Assembly (NCBI RefSeq): GCF_020215645.1
Contig: NZ_CP084058.1
Location: forward strand, 5,394,001 to 5,458,000
Source of the DNA: Nonomuraea gerenzanensis
Lineage (GTDB): Bacteria; Actinomycetota; Actinomycetes; Streptosporangiales; Streptosporangiaceae
DNA: 64,000 nucleotides
Direction: 5' to 3'
Shown: one piece after another, positions 27,601 to 41,312 of the stretch
Position numbering within the stretch: position 1 is the stretch's first letter
How the letters are laid out: every line of letters begins with the position of its first letter
The notes under the pieces: model-generated
Told to the model about the DNA's origin: nothing
Databases searched by the model: none
What the model saw: only the letters and a program-made list of their open reading frames with translations
Translations under genes and position numbers: made by a program

Positions 27601-29363
27601 TCTTCCTCATCACCGGAGCGGCCGGCGGCATCGTCTCGGCCATCACCGCCGACCTGGCCACCGCCTCGGGCGGCGTGTTCCACCTGCTCGACCTGATCCC
27701 CGAACCGGACCCGGCGGACGCCGACCTGGTCCGCTGCACCACCGACCGCGACGGCCTCAAGGCGGACCTGGCCGACCGGATCAGTCGGCGCGGCGAGCGC
27801 CCCACCCCGGTGCTCATCGAGCGCGAGCTGGCCCGCCTCGAACGCCTGCGCGCCGCCCTCGACGCCATCGAGGCCGTCAGGAAGGCCGGCGGCACGCCGC
27901 ACTACCACCAGGTCGACCTCACCGACCCCACCGCGGTGCGCGGCGTCATGGACGACGTGCGCGGCGTCAGCGACCACGTGGACGTGCTGCTGCACGCCGC
28001 CGGGCTGGAGATCAGCCGGTCCCTGGGCGACAAGCCGCCCGCCGAGTTCGACCTGGTCTTCGACGTCAAGAGCGACGGCTGGTTCAATCTCCTGCACGCC
28101 GCCGCGGACCTGCCGATCGGCACCACCGTGGTCTTCAGCTCGGTGGCAGGCCGCTTCGGCAACGCCGGCCAGGCCGACTACAGCGCGGCCAACGACCTGC
28201 TGTGCAAGCTCACCAGCGGCATGCGCCGCACCCGGCCGGGCACCCGCGCCATCGCGCTGGACTGGACGGCCTGGAGCGGCATCGGCATGGCCACCCGCGG
28301 CTCCATCCCCAAGATCATGGAGATGGCGGGGATCGAGATGCTGCCGCCGGAGGTGGGCGTGCCCTGGATCAGGCACGAGCTGACCGCCTCCGGCGAGCGC
28401 GGCGAGGTGCTCGTGGCCGGCGCGCTGGGCGTGCTGGGCGCCGAGAGCGACGAGCGCGGCGGGCTGGCCACCGCCTCCACCGGGGAGCCGATGGCGGCGC
28501 GGATCGACGCGTACGGCGTGCACACCGGCCTGGTCGTCCGGACGACGCTGGACCCGAAGGAACAGCCGTTCCTGGACCACCACCGCATCGACGGCGTCGC
28601 CGTCCTGCCCGGCGTCATGGGCATCGAGGCGTTCGCCGAGGCGGCTCGGCTGGCCGCGCCCGCCTGGCAGGTGACGGCCGTGGAGGACGTGGACTTCCTC
28701 GCCCCGGTGAAGTTCTACCGCGACGAGCCCCGTACGCTCAGTGTGACGGCCGCCGTCACCGCAGACGGCGACGACCTGCTCGCCCGCTGCGCGCTGACGG
28801 CGGAGCGCCTCCTGCCGGGGCAGGACGAGCCCCAGCGCACCGTGCACTTCACCGGCACCGTGCGGCTCTCGCGCACGGCACGCGAGGGCGCGCGGCGCGA
28901 CCGCGCCGAGGAGGCCGCCACCACGATGGCGCCCCCGCAGGTGTACACGCTGTTCTTCCACGGCCCCGCCTACCAGGTGGTCGCCGCCGCCTGGGCGCAC
29001 CAGGAGGGCGCCGCGGCCAGGATGGCCGCCGGCCTGCCGCAGGCGCTGCGGCCGGAGGCGCCGACCACGACGCCGCCGCGCCTGGTGGAGCTCTGCTTCC
29101 AGACGGCGGGGCTGGCGCAGGCCGCTCGCGACGGCGTGCTGGCGCTGCCCGCGCACGTGGACCGCGTCCTGCTCCATCCGTTCAAGGAGGGCGAGGACGT
29201 GCAGGCGCTCGTCGAAGCACGCGGTGACCGGTACGAGTGCGCCGTCCTCGACGGCGACGGCACCGTGCTGGTGGCCGTCGAAGGCTACCGGGGCACCCCG
29301 CTGCCCGGCGAGCTGCCCTCCGAGGTCAGGCAGACGCTGGACCCGCTGACGAGAGAAGGCTGA
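21696..29363 (+). CDS. Multidomain type I polyketide/fatty acid synthase: KS-AT-KS-ACP-KR-DH
   Basis: This 2555-residue protein resembles PUFA-type iterative synthases. KS1 has Cys217 (DAACASG), His351 (HGTST) and His391 (NIGH). AT follows with the GHSLGE serine at residue 703. A divergent second KS has Cys1250 (NAACAS), [11 protein letters not shown] near 1396 and [10 protein letters not shown] near 1437. A single carrier domain ([19 protein letters not shown]) carries Thr1622 where Ser normally bears phosphopantetheine. KR has ITGAAGG near 1970 and DYSAAN near 2161. A hot-dog DH has LDHHRIDG near 2295. No enoyl reductase or thioesterase is seen. Two repeat tracts lie in its linkers. Encoded with a carboxylase and a PPTase, it probably makes an unsaturated or hydroxylated lipid chain under hypoxia; product unknown. 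Confidence 0.9.
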   Translation: MNPITLEPVAVIGLGAIMPDAPDATSFWENIKRGRYSISDVPPERWDPALYYDPDPKAPDKTYSRIGGWVRDYPWDPMGWRLAVPPAVAAQLDGGQKWAISAARSALRDAGWPNWTVDPERVAVVIGNAIGGEKHYRSNTRVELPEFVRRLEQSPAFATLPADVREAVLRETTGSFLDGYPPITEDTMPGELANIIAGRVANLFNFRGPNFTTDAACASGLAAMSSAVRGLQAHDFDTVITGGVDRNMGVAAFVKFCKIGALSATGTRPFDAGADGFVMGEGAALFVLKRLADAERDGDRVYAVIRGIAGSSDGKGKGITAPNPIGQRLAIERAWAGAGLSPADATLVEAHGTSTRVGDATELGALSEVFEKAGAERGAIALGSVKSNIGHLKAAAGAAGLFKIVMSLHEHVLPPSLHFETPNPNVDWSAIPFRVGTELQEWARPAGGVRCAGVSAFGFGGTNFHVVLEEYIPGRHRFTGTPVTYATSGTPAATLTTPTAPGSATPVARVPGGARPPLRGAAVVGGADEAEVIARLEQVRATATPQPPDPALATAAIRVAIDYADPADLAAKAAKAVAALRTGDQARWRMLRAQGVFLGRGSAPKVAFLYTGQGSQYVNMLRDLREREPIVAATFDEADRVMTPLLGRPLTSYVFSDDTDPGAAQQALLQTEITQPAVLTVDAALTRLLEAYGVRADMVMGHSLGEYGALVAAGSLTFEAALEAVSARGREMASLEVPDNGAMAAVFGPLPQVERIVAECDGYVVVANINSTAQAVVGGATEAVEAAVERFRAAGMTASRIPVSHAFHTSIVAPAGEPLKAVLRRLDIRPPAKPIVANVTGAFYPDDADAETMLDILGRQVASPVRFVTGLRTLYDAGARVFVEVGPKKALHGFAEDVLGSVHDDVLALFTNHPKNGGVPAFNQALCGLYAAGLGFPATDVPDRTPATVPAPATSARPTTPMRPTMTPETTYTQLGRLFAQTLEQGLALYGGTAPQSLPATEPVVVTGAALGLPGVERVFDDDNLARILAGQQFIDTIPHRFRRAMVDHRITRLVKRESGDPTFETIGSEADVLKLAGRHAPLDVVAEFGVDADRDAALDIATRLAIGAGFDALRDAGIPLVMHYRSTTLGTRLPDRWGLPEALRDDTGVVFASAFPAYDAFADELERYFTDRGRREQLLALEAVRARMGSGESAAAETDRRIDELRHLLRSEPYVFDRRFLFRCLSMGHSQFAELIGARGPNTQVNAACASTTQAMCVAEDWIRAGRCRRVIVISADDVTSDALLPWIGSGFLASGAAATDDVVEEAATPFDRRRHGMIVGMGAAAVVVESAEAARERGLRPICEVLGAVTANSAYHGTRLDVEHISQVMEQVVRQAEGRGADRHTIAPETVFVSHETYTPARGGSAAAEIHALRQAFGSTADSIVIANTKGFTGHAMGAGIEDVVAIKAMETGIVPPVPNYKEPDPELGPLNLSTGGAYPVRYALRLAAGFGSQIAMTLMRWTPMPDGRHRSPSELGYAYRIMDPAAWQAWLSTVSGRPGAALEVVQRRLRITDAAAAPPPVVVAEPEPAAVAPIEPEAVPAQADPLAETVVAIVSEMTGYPPELLEPDLDLEADLGVDTVKQAEIFAAVRERYGLERDPNLRLRDFPTLNHVVGWIRDRLPTAPTAPTASTASTAPTASTASTASTAPAEQQPEPPAPQDEQPEPAPHDGTRFPRRIPVPVLRPALSRCEPTGVSLGEGIRIIIGMDAGGVGKALAGRLGKLGCEVVAVDPGGTPEELVAQARGKVDGLYWLPALDIEQPQAEMDLPAWREALRRRVKSLYALTHHLYEQAPFLVTGTRLGGRHGYDDAGAVAPLGGAVTGFAKAYRRERPDTLVKAVDFGTGRKPAAYADVLIEETLTDPGCVEVGHADGERWSIGLAERPFPDGERWSAGLAERPFPDGERWSAGPGERPFTAPDGGQPDPGSVFLITGAAGGIVSAITADLATASGGVFHLLDLIPEPDPADADLVRCTTDRDGLKADLADRISRRGERPTPVLIERELARLERLRAALDAIEAVRKAGGTPHYHQVDLTDPTAVRGVMDDVRGVSDHVDVLLHAAGLEISRSLGDKPPAEFDLVFDVKSDGWFNLLHAAADLPIGTTVVFSSVAGRFGNAGQADYSAANDLLCKLTSGMRRTRPGTRAIALDWTAWSGIGMATRGSIPKIMEMAGIEMLPPEVGVPWIRHELTASGERGEVLVAGALGVLGAESDERGGLATASTGEPMAARIDAYGVHTGLVVRTTLDPKEQPFLDHHRIDGVAVLPGVMGIEAFAEAARLAAPAWQVTAVEDVDFLAPVKFYRDEPRTLSVTAAVTADGDDLLARCALTAERLLPGQDEPQRTVHFTGTVRLSRTAREGARRDRAEEAATTMAPPQVYTLFFHGPAYQVVAAAWAHQEGAAARMAAGLPQALRPEAPTTTPPRLVELCFQTAGLAQAARDGVLALPAHVDRVLLHPFKEGEDVQALVEARGDRYECAVLDGDGTVLVAVEGYRGTPLPGELPSEVRQTLDPLTREG
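26685..26768 (+). repeat. 9-bp tandem repeat encoding a TAP/TAS linker
   Basis: About nine imperfect copies of ACCGCGCCC/ACCGCGTCC/ACCGCATCC run through this stretch in frame, giving a flexible Thr-Ala-Pro/Thr-Ala-Ser linker between the carrier domain and the KR region of the synthase. Copy number changes would keep the frame. Confidence 0.8.
27432..27566 (+). repeat. Three 45-bp in-frame tandem repeats in the synthase gene
   Basis: Units begin at 27432, 27477 and 27522 and each encodes a 15-residue block of the form [15 protein letters not shown]. The copies are nearly identical at the DNA level, so the amplification looks recent. They lie just before the KR nucleotide-binding motif. Confidence 0.9.
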
Positions 29364-29364
29364 C

Positions 29365-34826
<5,462 letters not shown>

Positions 34827-34830
<4 letters not shown>

Positions 34831-35534
34831 GATGGCTGGCACGCGGCGAGCGGCACCTGCCCGCCGGCGACGGCTGGCTGGCCCCCGGGGAGGCCCGGCG
34901 GGCGGCCGGCATGCGCTTCACCAAGCGGCGCACCGAGTTCCTGGTCGCCCGCTGGACGGCCAAGGAGGCCATGGGCCGGCTCTACCCGGCGCCCGCGTAC
35001 GAGCTGGAGGTGCGCCACCATCCCAGCGGCGCCCCCGAGGCGTACCTGGCGGGGGCGCCGCTGCCGGTCGGCCTGTCACTGACCGACCGCGCGGGCTGGG
35101 CGGTGTGCCTGCTCGGCCTGGAGCCCGGCGCGGTCGGCTGCGACCTGGAGCTGGTGGAGCCGCGCAGCCCCGGTTTCGTCGCCGACTACTTCACCGCCGC
35201 CGAGCGGCGGCTCATCGGCGCGGACCCGCTGCGTGCCAACCTGCTGTGGTCGGCCAAGGAGAGCGCGCTGAAGGTGCTGCGCACCGGGCTGCGCAGGGAC
35301 ACCCGCTCGGTCGAGGTGACGCTCGGCTGCGCCACGCCGTCCGGCGGGTGGAGCGGGCTGACGGTGCGGACGGCGGAGGGCAGGACGTTGCACGGGTGGT
35401 GGCACAGGTTCGGCGACTTCCTGCTCACGGTGGCGACCGACCGGCCGGCGCCGCCGCCGTCCTGCCTGGAGGAACCGCCCGCGCTGGCCTCCGCCTCACC
35501 GTCGCACAGCTGGCTGGCACGCCCCCTGCGCTGA
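34827..35534 (+). CDS. 4'-phosphopantetheinyl transferase superfamily protein
   Basis: This 235-residue protein starts at ATG 34827, overlapping the carboxylase stop (ATGA). It has the Sfp-type magnesium motif GCDLELVEPRS and WSAKESALKVLRTGLRRDT, the two hallmarks of PPTases that attach phosphopantetheine to carrier domains. As last gene of the operon it is the obvious activator of the synthase carrier domain, though that domain shows Thr at the attachment site. The C-terminal 25 residues are Pro/Ser-rich and may be dispensable. Confidence 0.9.
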
Positions 35535-35575
35535 GAGGGTGCCCCGGCGGCGGCGTGGCCGCCGTAGCCTCTTAG

Positions 35576-35590
35576 TGTAGACAACCTACA
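35576..35590. promoter_or_regulatory. Inverted repeat TGTAG-N5-CTACA, candidate operator
   Basis: TGTAGACAACCTACA is a 5-bp inverted repeat with a 5-bp spacer, placed 14 bp before the membrane protein start and overlapping any promoter for it. It has the look of a TetR/MarR-type operator. No cognate regulator is adjacent. Confidence 0.45.
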
Positions 35591-35604
35591 TATGGGAGGC
35601 GGAC

Positions 35605-36252
35605 ATGGCCCGCTCCGGCACCGTGCGCTGGCGCAATCTCCTGGTCGGCCTGCACGTCATCACGTCCGTGGGCTGGATGGCCCTCGCGCTCGTCCTGGTC
35701 GTGCTGCTGACCCACGGCATGCGTACGGGGGACGCGCACGCGTACCGCATGGCCGACCTGCTCGACGACGACCTGCTGCTGCACCTCGCCAACGCCTCGG
35801 CCTTCACCGGTCTCATGCTCGCCGGCCTGACCCGCTGGGGCTACACGCGCCACTGGTGGGTGACCACGAAGTTCGCCATGACGCTGAGCCAGCTGTACGT
35901 CGGGATCTTCATCCTCGGCGGCCACCTGGACAGGCTCGCCGCGGGCCTGCAACGGTCCGCGACCGGCGTGGCGGTCGCCACCGTGCTCATGGCCGGCGCG
36001 CTGGCGTTCCAGACGTGGCTGTCGATCGCCAAGCCGTGGCGGCTGACGCCGTGGACGACGGGCAAGGCCGGGCCGAAGCCGCCGGACTGGCTGTTCGCCG
36101 CCGCGCTGGCGGTGCCCGTCATCGACTACTCGACGGCCACGTTCGTGTTCGGTCATCCCGCGCCCCTGCTCACCGTCCTGACGGTGATCGGCTACCCCAT
36201 CTGGCGGGCCGCGCGCGCGAGGCCGGCGACGGCAGGGGACCCGATCAGGTAG
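35605..36252 (+). CDS. Integral membrane protein of unknown function
   Basis: The 215-residue protein starts at ATG 35605 after GGGAGGCGGAC. It has about five hydrophobic helices: LVGLHVITSVGWMALALVLVVLL, LANASAFTGLMLAGL, FAMTLSQLYVGIFILGG, VAVATVLMAGALAF and a C-terminal pair. The pattern resembles small DUF2269-like membrane proteins, but I cannot assign a family firmly. The 15-bp inverted repeat in front suggests it is individually regulated. Confidence 0.7.
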   Translation: MARSGTVRWRNLLVGLHVITSVGWMALALVLVVLLTHGMRTGDAHAYRMADLLDDDLLLHLANASAFTGLMLAGLTRWGYTRHWWVTTKFAMTLSQLYVGIFILGGHLDRLAAGLQRSATGVAVATVLMAGALAFQTWLSIAKPWRLTPWTTGKAGPKPPDWLFAAALAVPVIDYSTATFVFGHPAPLLTVLTVIGYPIWRAARARPATAGDPIR

Positions 36253-36404
36253 CACCGCCTGCCTTCGTGACCGGGCAGCGCGAGCCCGACGACGCCGCAC
36301 GCCGGGAGCAGTAGGCCACCCGCCAGGAGCCACCTGACGATCCAGAGGCCCCGGTTCAGCGGCTCTTCGAGCCGGGCCTCCACCCGTACGGGATAAGCAC
36401 TCAT
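36192..36404 (-). pseudogene. DUF4389 family N-terminal stub
   Basis: The 70-residue frame begins MSAYPVRVEARLEEPLNRGLWIVRWLL, which matches the opening of DUF4389 membrane proteins. The family then continues with long membrane helices; here it switches after WLLAGGLL to unrelated residues and stops, and it overlaps the convergent membrane gene by 61 bp. A deletion of the downstream part is the simplest explanation. A degenerate DosR-like box lies upstream at 36440. Confidence 0.6.
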
Positions 36405-36439
36405 ACTGCCAGCGCAGCACCGCCGGGCGGGGCCGCCTG

Positions 36440-36453
36440 CGGGCGGAAGTCCC
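36440..36453 (-). promoter_or_regulatory. Degenerate DosR-like box upstream of the DUF4389 stub
   Basis: CGGGCGGAAGTCCC keeps the right arm GTCCC and differs from the island consensus at two left-arm positions. It is 36 bp upstream of the stub start at 36404. Confidence 0.45.
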
Positions 36454-36521
36454 TACCTCGGGCGCCGATGGACACCAGTCGGCACGCTCGCCGCCGCCGG
36501 TGTGGGCCTGTGCGGGCCGGG

Positions 36522-37517
36522 TCACCAGGGGCCGGACTCCGTGCCGGCGGGGGAGTGGCGCAGGCCCGCGTAGGCGTCGCGTGCCGTGAGGTCGCCGATG
36601 AGCACCCGGTGGATGGTCCGGCAGATCGGCAGCTCCAGCCCGTGCCGGTCGCCCAGCCGCACCGCCACCGGAGTCGTGCGCACGCCCTCCGCCGTCATGA
36701 TCATGTCCGCGAGCACCTCGTCGAGCTTGCGGCCCCTGCCGAGCTGCTCGCCGACGTGCCGGTTGCGGCTGTACGGGCTCAGGCAGGTGGCGACGAGATC
36801 CCCCAGCCCCGTCAGCCCGGCGAAGGTGGCCGCCGCGCCGCCCATGGCCACGCCGAGCTGCGTGAGCTCGGCCAGCCCCCGGGTGATGACCGCGGCCCTG
36901 GTGTTGTCGCCCACCTCCAGCCCCTCCGCCATCCCGGCCGCGATCGCCACCACGTTCTTCAGCGCACCGCCGAGCTCGCAGCCGATCACGTCGCCGTTGG
37001 TGTAGACACGCAGCAGCCCGCGCTGGAAGATCTCCTGCAGCATGGGGGCGACGGTCTCGTTGCCGCTGGCGATGACGGTGGCCGCCGCCTTGCCCGCGAG
37101 GATCTCCCTGGCCAGGTTCGGCCCCGTCAGCGCGGCGGCCGGATGGCCGGGCAGCACCTGCTCGATGATCTGGGTCATGCGCAGGTCGGTGCCGTCCTCC
37201 AGGCCCTTGGCCAGGCTGACGACGGGGATCCAGGGCTGGGCGTGCGCGCGGGCCCGGTCGAGCACGTCGCGGAAGGCGTGCGAGGGCACGGCGACGATGA
37301 GGACCTGGGCGCCGGACGTGGCCGCCGCGAGGTCGGCGGTCGCCGTGAGGGCCGGGGGCAGGGTGAAGCCGGGCAGGTACACCTGGTTGCGGTGCCTGGT
37401 GTTGATCTCTTCGGCGACGCCGGGATCGCGGGACCACACCAGCGTGTCATGCCGCTTGCAGACCAGGGCGGCGACTGTCGTGCCCCATGAACCGGCGCCG
37501 AGAACGGTGATCCTCAT
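36522..37517 (-). CDS. gpsA: NAD(P)-dependent glycerol-3-phosphate dehydrogenase
   Basis: The 331-residue protein starts MRITVLGAGSWGTTVAAL (Rossmann GxGxxG) and carries the GpsA signatures VSLAKGLEDGT, ALTGPNLAREI, CELGGALKNVVAIAAGM (catalytic Lys) and GLGDLVATCLSPYSRNRHVG. It reduces dihydroxyacetone phosphate to sn-glycerol 3-phosphate for phospholipid and triacylglycerol synthesis, which fits the lipid theme of the island. The ribosome-site spacing at ATG 37517 is tight (GGAAGG abuts the start). Confidence 0.95.
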   Translation of the reverse strand: MRITVLGAGSWGTTVAALVCKRHDTLVWSRDPGVAEEINTRHRNQVYLPGFTLPPALTATADLAAATSGAQVLIVAVPSHAFRDVLDRARAHAQPWIPVVSLAKGLEDGTDLRMTQIIEQVLPGHPAAALTGPNLAREILAGKAAATVIASGNETVAPMLQEIFQRGLLRVYTNGDVIGCELGGALKNVVAIAAGMAEGLEVGDNTRAAVITRGLAELTQLGVAMGGAAATFAGLTGLGDLVATCLSPYSRNRHVGEQLGRGRKLDEVLADMIMTAEGVRTTPVAVRLGDRHGLELPICRTIHRVLIGDLTARDAYAGLRHSPAGTESGPW

Positions 37518-37617
37518 CCTTCCATTCCAGCCGTCGCGCGTTCTGCGCCCAGTGCCGATGGTCCCGGGCGGAGGGCGATTTCGTCCTGCTCCGTGAAATG
37601 TCATGGCCAGGCGCACG

Positions 37618-38571
37618 TCACGCGGTCACCAGCTCGCCCGCCGGGCGGCGCGGGCTGCGGGCCACGTGCGGGCCGTAGCCGAGCCTGAGGACCATCTGCG
37701 GGTGGCCGCGCCGGTGGTGCGGGTCGCGGCGGTCGCGCATGTCGCGCAAGTCGAGCGGCTGGTTCAGGAACGACGCCGACACGTCGTACCCGGCGGCGAC
37801 CAGCAGGACGCGCTGCAGCGCCTGACCGGCCCGCAGCCAGTCGGCCGGCGTGTCGCCCATCGTGGTCAGGACCGCCAGCTGCGGCCGCTCCTCGAACCGC
37901 GCCTCGCCCTCCTGCCGCCCGAAGTCGCGGACCGGGGACGGGTCCTTCGCCGCGTGCGGGCCGTGCGCGTAGCCGGGCATGCCGTCGTACAGCGCGCCGG
38001 GCATCGTCCAGGCGGCCACCTCGGCGCGGTAGTCGTGGTCACGGGCCAGCTCGTCCTCGGCGATGGCGGCGTAGTCCAGCATGTCGGCCGTGGCGTGCCG
38101 GTCGAGCGGGAGGAGAGCCGCGCCCTCACGGGAGGCCGCCACCCGCAGCGCCGCCATCACGGCGCGGGGCACGCCCCGGTCGTAGAACGGCCGGCGGTTG
38201 GTGCGGCGCACCGGGATGAGGTCGTACAGCGCGCGATGCTCCGCCGAGGCCGGCAACGCCACACCCAGGCGGACGGCGGCCAGCAGGTCCGGCTCGTCCT
38301 CCGGCGCGGGCAGCAGCCACACCAGCGGCCGCCGCCCCGAGGTGCGCACCGCCAGGCGCAGGTTGAACAGGGCCGCGCCGCAGCTGACGTACTGGTTGCG
38401 GCCGCGCGGGTCGGTGACCCGCAACCGCCGGTCCTGGTCGGCGAAGACCTCGACGAGCTCCTGACGCACCACGCGGAAGCGCCACGGCTGGGTGTTGAGC
38501 ACCGACGGCGCCTGACCGGCCGCCACCAGCAGCCGCCGGACGCCGAGTCCGGTCGTGAGTGAAGCGGACAT
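37618..38571 (-). CDS. Acg-type nitroreductase family protein
   Basis: The 317-residue protein starts at ATG 38571 after AGGAGGTGAGTGTG. It has the split nitroreductase fold of mycobacterial Acg: LLVAAGQAPSVLNTQPWRF at the N-terminus, RRTNRRPFYDRGVP in the middle and QALQRVLLVAAGYDVSASFLNQPLDL near the end. Acg homologues are among the most strongly DosR-induced genes in Mycobacterium and may sequester flavin rather than reduce nitro compounds. DosR-like boxes lie in the divergent intergenic region. Confidence 0.9.
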   Translation of the reverse strand: MSASLTTGLGVRRLLVAAGQAPSVLNTQPWRFRVVRQELVEVFADQDRRLRVTDPRGRNQYVSCGAALFNLRLAVRTSGRRPLVWLLPAPEDEPDLLAAVRLGVALPASAEHRALYDLIPVRRTNRRPFYDRGVPRAVMAALRVAASREGAALLPLDRHATADMLDYAAIAEDELARDHDYRAEVAAWTMPGALYDGMPGYAHGPHAAKDPSPVRDFGRQEGEARFEERPQLAVLTTMGDTPADWLRAGQALQRVLLVAAGYDVSASFLNQPLDLRDMRDRRDPHHRRGHPQMVLRLGYGPHVARSPRRPAGELVTA

Positions 38572-38643
38572 CACACTCACCTCCTGCGTCCGAGGCTTCC
38601 GCGTCCGCTCGCCGCCCACGAGTGCCGGACGGCCCCCGCGCCG

Positions 38644-38682
38644 CCGCCGAAGGTCCCTGCGCCGGGGGAGGACCAAGGTCCC
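38644..38682. promoter_or_regulatory. Two DosR-like boxes between nitroreductase and DoxX genes
   Basis: AGGACCAAGGTCCC at 38669-38682 differs from the island consensus at one base. A weaker copy (CCGCCGAAGGTCCC) sits at 38644-38657. They lie 73-111 bp upstream of the nitroreductase start and about 100 bp upstream of the divergent DoxX-like gene, so they could serve both. Confidence 0.6.
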
Positions 38683-38779
38683 TCCCCCTCAGGCCGTACG
38701 GCACTGAGCACCGGCCGCCGGAACCGATGTGATGGAGATGCGACAAGGACACACCAGAGAACGGAAAGGCAGGCCCGCC

Positions 38780-39310
38780 ATGGCCACCACCATCAACAAG
38801 CCCGTGATGCACGCCGGCGTGGGCAAGGCGGAGCACAAGAACCCCGTCGACTACGTCTGGGCCGCCGCCCGGATCGCGATCGGCTGGATCTTCCTGTGGG
38901 CCTTCCTGGACAAGACCTTCGGCCTCGGCTTCGCCACCCCGGCGGCCAAGGCCTGGATCAACGGCGGCAGCCCCACCACCGGCTTCCTCAAGGGCACCGG
39001 CGAGCACGCCCTGGGCGGCTTCTTCACCGGCCTGGCCGGGCAGGCCTGGGTGGACTGGCTGTTCATGGCCGGCCTGGCCGGCGTCGGCGTGGCGCTCGTG
39101 CTCGGCCTCGGCACCCGGATCGCCGCCGGCGCCGGCACCGCGATGCTGCTGCTCATGTGGGCGGCCGAGCTGCCCCTGACCACCAACCCGTTCATGGACG
39201 ACCACATCGTCTACGCGATCGTCCTCATCGGCCTGGCCCTGGCCGGCGCCGGCCGCACCCTCGGACTCGGCAACCTGCCCATCGTCCGCCGCACCCCGTG
39301 GCTCCAGTAG
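38780..39310 (+). CDS. DoxX/DoxD-like membrane protein
   Basis: This 176-residue protein starts at ATG 38780 after GGAAAGGCAGG. Four hydrophobic helices are visible (YVWAAARIAIGWIFLWAFLDKTF, WVDWLFMAGLAGVGVALVLGLG, IAAGAGTAMLLLMWAAELPL, IVYAIVLIGLALAGAG), with an ING(G)SPTTGFLKG loop typical of DoxD/thiosulfate:quinone oxidoreductase-like proteins. It is divergent from the nitroreductase behind DosR-like boxes, and a strong terminator follows, so it is probably monocistronic. A role in membrane redox balance is by family analogy. Confidence 0.85.
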   Translation: MATTINKPVMHAGVGKAEHKNPVDYVWAAARIAIGWIFLWAFLDKTFGLGFATPAAKAWINGGSPTTGFLKGTGEHALGGFFTGLAGQAWVDWLFMAGLAGVGVALVLGLGTRIAAGAGTAMLLLMWAAELPLTTNPFMDDHIVYAIVLIGLALAGAGRTLGLGNLPIVRRTPWLQ

Positions 39311-39322
39311 CCACCCCGGCAA

Positions 39323-39356
39323 CCCGCCCGCCCTGCCCCCAGGGCGGGCGGGCTTT
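39323..39356 (+). terminator. Rho-independent terminator
   Basis: A perfect 12-bp GC stem (39323-39334 with 39341-39352) with a 6-nt loop is followed by CTTTT. It ends transcription of the DoxX-like gene 13 bp after the stop. Confidence 0.9.
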
Positions 39357-39366
39357 TCGCGTCATG

Positions 39367-39397
39367 GCACATGTTGAGCGGGAAGGCGCGCATGTGC
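39367..39397 (+). promoter_or_regulatory. Inverted repeat GCACATG-N17-CATGTGC upstream of the GH30 gene
   Basis: Two perfect 7-bp arms at 39367-39373 and 39391-39397 flank a 17-bp spacer directly upstream of the GH30 start. The spacing suits a dimeric regulator with separated half-sites. No regulator is adjacent. Confidence 0.4.
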
Positions 39398-39412
39398 TAA
39401 CTCTTTGGCGCC

Positions 39413-40699
39413 ATGAGCGAACCCCGGCCGGCCGGACCACCGCTGATCACCGTCGACGACGGGGTCCGGCACCAGACGATCGACGGTTTCGGGATCTCCA
39501 CGGCGTTCCGGCGGGGCGAGCTGCTCAAGGCGCTGCCGGAAGGCGGCCGGCGCGAGATCCTGGACCTGTGGTTCGATCCCGCCGAGGGGGCCGGGTTCAG
39601 CATCGTGCGGCTGGGCATCGGCTCGGCGCCGGCCGGCAGCCCGTACGACGACATGGTCTCGATCCAGCCCGAGGACCCGGGCGGCCCAGACGCCCCGCCC
39701 CGGTACGTCTGGGACGGCGACGACAACAGCCAGGTCTGGCTGGCCAGAGCCGCACAGGAGTACGGCGTGCGGCGCTTCTTCGCCGTCCCGTGGAGCGCCC
39801 CCGGCTACATGAAGGACAACGGCGAGGAGAAGAACGGCGGCAGGCTGAAGCCCGAGTGGTGGCGCGCCTACGCCGCTTACCTGATCCAGTACACGAGGTT
39901 CTACCAGCGCGAAGGCATCCGGATCACCGACCTCGCCTTCGCCAACGAGCCCGACTGGACCGCCCCGCACCCGTCCATGCGCTTCACCCCCAAGGAGGCG
40001 GCCGAGTTCGTCAAGGTGCTCGGCCCGCTCGCCTCGGGCATGCGGCTGGTGTGCTGCGAGTCGCTCGGCTGGGACGAGGCCAAGGCGTACATCGCCGCGG
40101 TCGCCGCCGAACCCGGCGCCCGCCGCTGGGTGCAGGTCTACAGCGGCCACGGCTACGGCACCCCGGTGGACTTCCCGCTGCCGACCAAGCGGCCCACCTG
40201 GATGTCGGAGTGGAACCCGAACGGCGCCGTCTGGAACGAGAGCTGGTACGACGGCAGCGGCTCCGACGGCTACACGATCGCCTCGGCCGTGCACGACGCG
40301 CTCGCCCACGCCAACGTCTCCGGCTACCTGTACTGGCTGGGCGCCTCCAGGGGGAACACCCGCGCGCTGCTGCAAGTGGACGAGGAGGCCAAGACGTACC
40401 GGGTCTCCAAGCGGCTGTGGGCGCTGGCCGCGTTCAGCAGGTTCATCAGGCCGGGCGCGGTGCGGATCGGTGCTGCGGGCGCGATCCCGTCGCTGAAGGT
40501 GTGCGCGTTCCGCAACCCCGACGGCTCCCGCGTGATCGAGGTGCTCAACACCGGCGTGGCCCCCCGGACGTGGGTGGGGGTGAGTGAGACGGCCGAGGTC
40601 TACCTGACCGACGCGAACGCCTCGCTCGACCCGGTCCCCGTCCGGGACGGGGCGGTGACGTTCCCGCCGCGCGGCCTGACGACGATCGTCCTGCGCTGA
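39413..40699 (+). CDS. Glycoside hydrolase family 30 protein
   Basis: The 428-residue protein shows the GH30 barrel: QTIDGFGIS at the start, YGVRRFFAVPWSAPGYMKDNG, acid/base Glu in LAFANEPDWTAPH and nucleophile Glu in PTWMSEWNPNG, then a C-terminal beta-sandwich ending in FPPRGLTTIVLR. GH30 enzymes cleave beta-linked glucans, xylans or galactans. There is no signal peptide at the ATG 39413 start, so it would be cytoplasmic unless secreted by another route. An inverted repeat GCACATG...CATGTGC (39367-39397) precedes it. Confidence 0.88.
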   Translation: MSEPRPAGPPLITVDDGVRHQTIDGFGISTAFRRGELLKALPEGGRREILDLWFDPAEGAGFSIVRLGIGSAPAGSPYDDMVSIQPEDPGGPDAPPRYVWDGDDNSQVWLARAAQEYGVRRFFAVPWSAPGYMKDNGEEKNGGRLKPEWWRAYAAYLIQYTRFYQREGIRITDLAFANEPDWTAPHPSMRFTPKEAAEFVKVLGPLASGMRLVCCESLGWDEAKAYIAAVAAEPGARRWVQVYSGHGYGTPVDFPLPTKRPTWMSEWNPNGAVWNESWYDGSGSDGYTIASAVHDALAHANVSGYLYWLGASRGNTRALLQVDEEAKTYRVSKRLWALAAFSRFIRPGAVRIGAAGAIPSLKVCAFRNPDGSRVIEVLNTGVAPRTWVGVSETAEVYLTDANASLDPVPVRDGAVTFPPRGLTTIVLR

Positions 40700-40710
40700 G
40701 CTTCCGGCGC

Positions 40711-40763
40711 CGCCCGGACAAGAGCTAGCCGCCCGGACAAAAAGCTAGCCGCCCGGACAAAGC
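40711..40763 (+). repeat. Three tandem copies of a 19-20-bp CGCCCGGACAA...GCTAGC unit
   Basis: Units run 40711-40729, 40730-40749 and 40750-40763 (partial). Each has CGCCCGGACAA then a short A/G run, and the first two end in the palindrome GCTAGC. They lie between the GH30 stop and the GNAT start and may be binding sites or slippage products. Confidence 0.7.
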
Positions 40764-40768
40764 GATGG

Positions 40769-40801
40769 GAGCCGACGGCGCGGAAGCGTTAAAGTCGGCT
40801 C
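40769..40801 (+). promoter_or_regulatory. 8-bp inverted repeat in the GNAT gene leader
   Basis: GAGCCGAC (40769-40776) and GTCGGCTC (40794-40801) are perfect inverted copies separated by 17 bp, 22 bp before the acetyltransferase start. In RNA this is a stem-loop close to the ribosome site; in DNA it could be an operator. Confidence 0.45.
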
Positions 40802-40823
40802 TCAGCCTGAAAGGCGCACGTCC

Positions 40824-41306
40824 ATGCAGATTCGCCCGTTCGCCCAGCACGATCTCGCCCGGCTCGTCGAGCTGACGATCGAGACGTTCCGGCCGTTCTA
40901 CGAGGATCACTTCCGCCCCGTGGTCGGCGAGGTGGTCTTCGCCAACCAGCACGGCGCCTGGCGCGACGACTACCGCGAGCAGGTCGCCGGGCTGCACGAC
41001 CCGGCCGCGCACAAGTACGTCGCGGTCGCCGAGTCGGGCCACGCCATCGCCGGCTACGTCGCCTGGAGCGTCGACCCGGCACGCAGGAACGGCGTCATCT
41101 CGCACCTCGCCGTGGTGGTGGACCACCGCCGCCACGGCACCGGCGCGGCGCTGTGCGAGCACGCCTTCGCGGACATGCGAGCCCTCGGGGCCGAAGTCGT
41201 CGAGATCGGCACCGGAGGCGACCCCTTCCACGCACCCGCCAGGGCCCTGTACGAGAAGCTCGGCTGCACGGCGGTGCCGGTCACCTACTACTACCGGCAG
41301 CTCTGA
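40824..41306 (+). CDS. GNAT family N-acetyltransferase
   Basis: The 160-residue protein has the GNAT fold: MQIRPFAQHDLARLVELT at the start, the acetyl-CoA loop VVVDHRRHGTGAALCEHAF (motif A, Q/RxxGxG/A) and a C-terminal FHAPARALYEKLGCTAVPVTYYYR. It transfers an acetyl group to an amine; the substrate is not predictable. Its GAAAGG ribosome site lies in the downstream arm of a leader stem-loop region. Confidence 0.9.
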   Translation: MQIRPFAQHDLARLVELTIETFRPFYEDHFRPVVGEVVFANQHGAWRDDYREQVAGLHDPAAHKYVAVAESGHAIAGYVAWSVDPARRNGVISHLAVVVDHRRHGTGAALCEHAFADMRALGAEVVEIGTGGDPFHAPARALYEKLGCTAVPVTYYYRQL

Positions 41307-41312
41307 CCCCGG

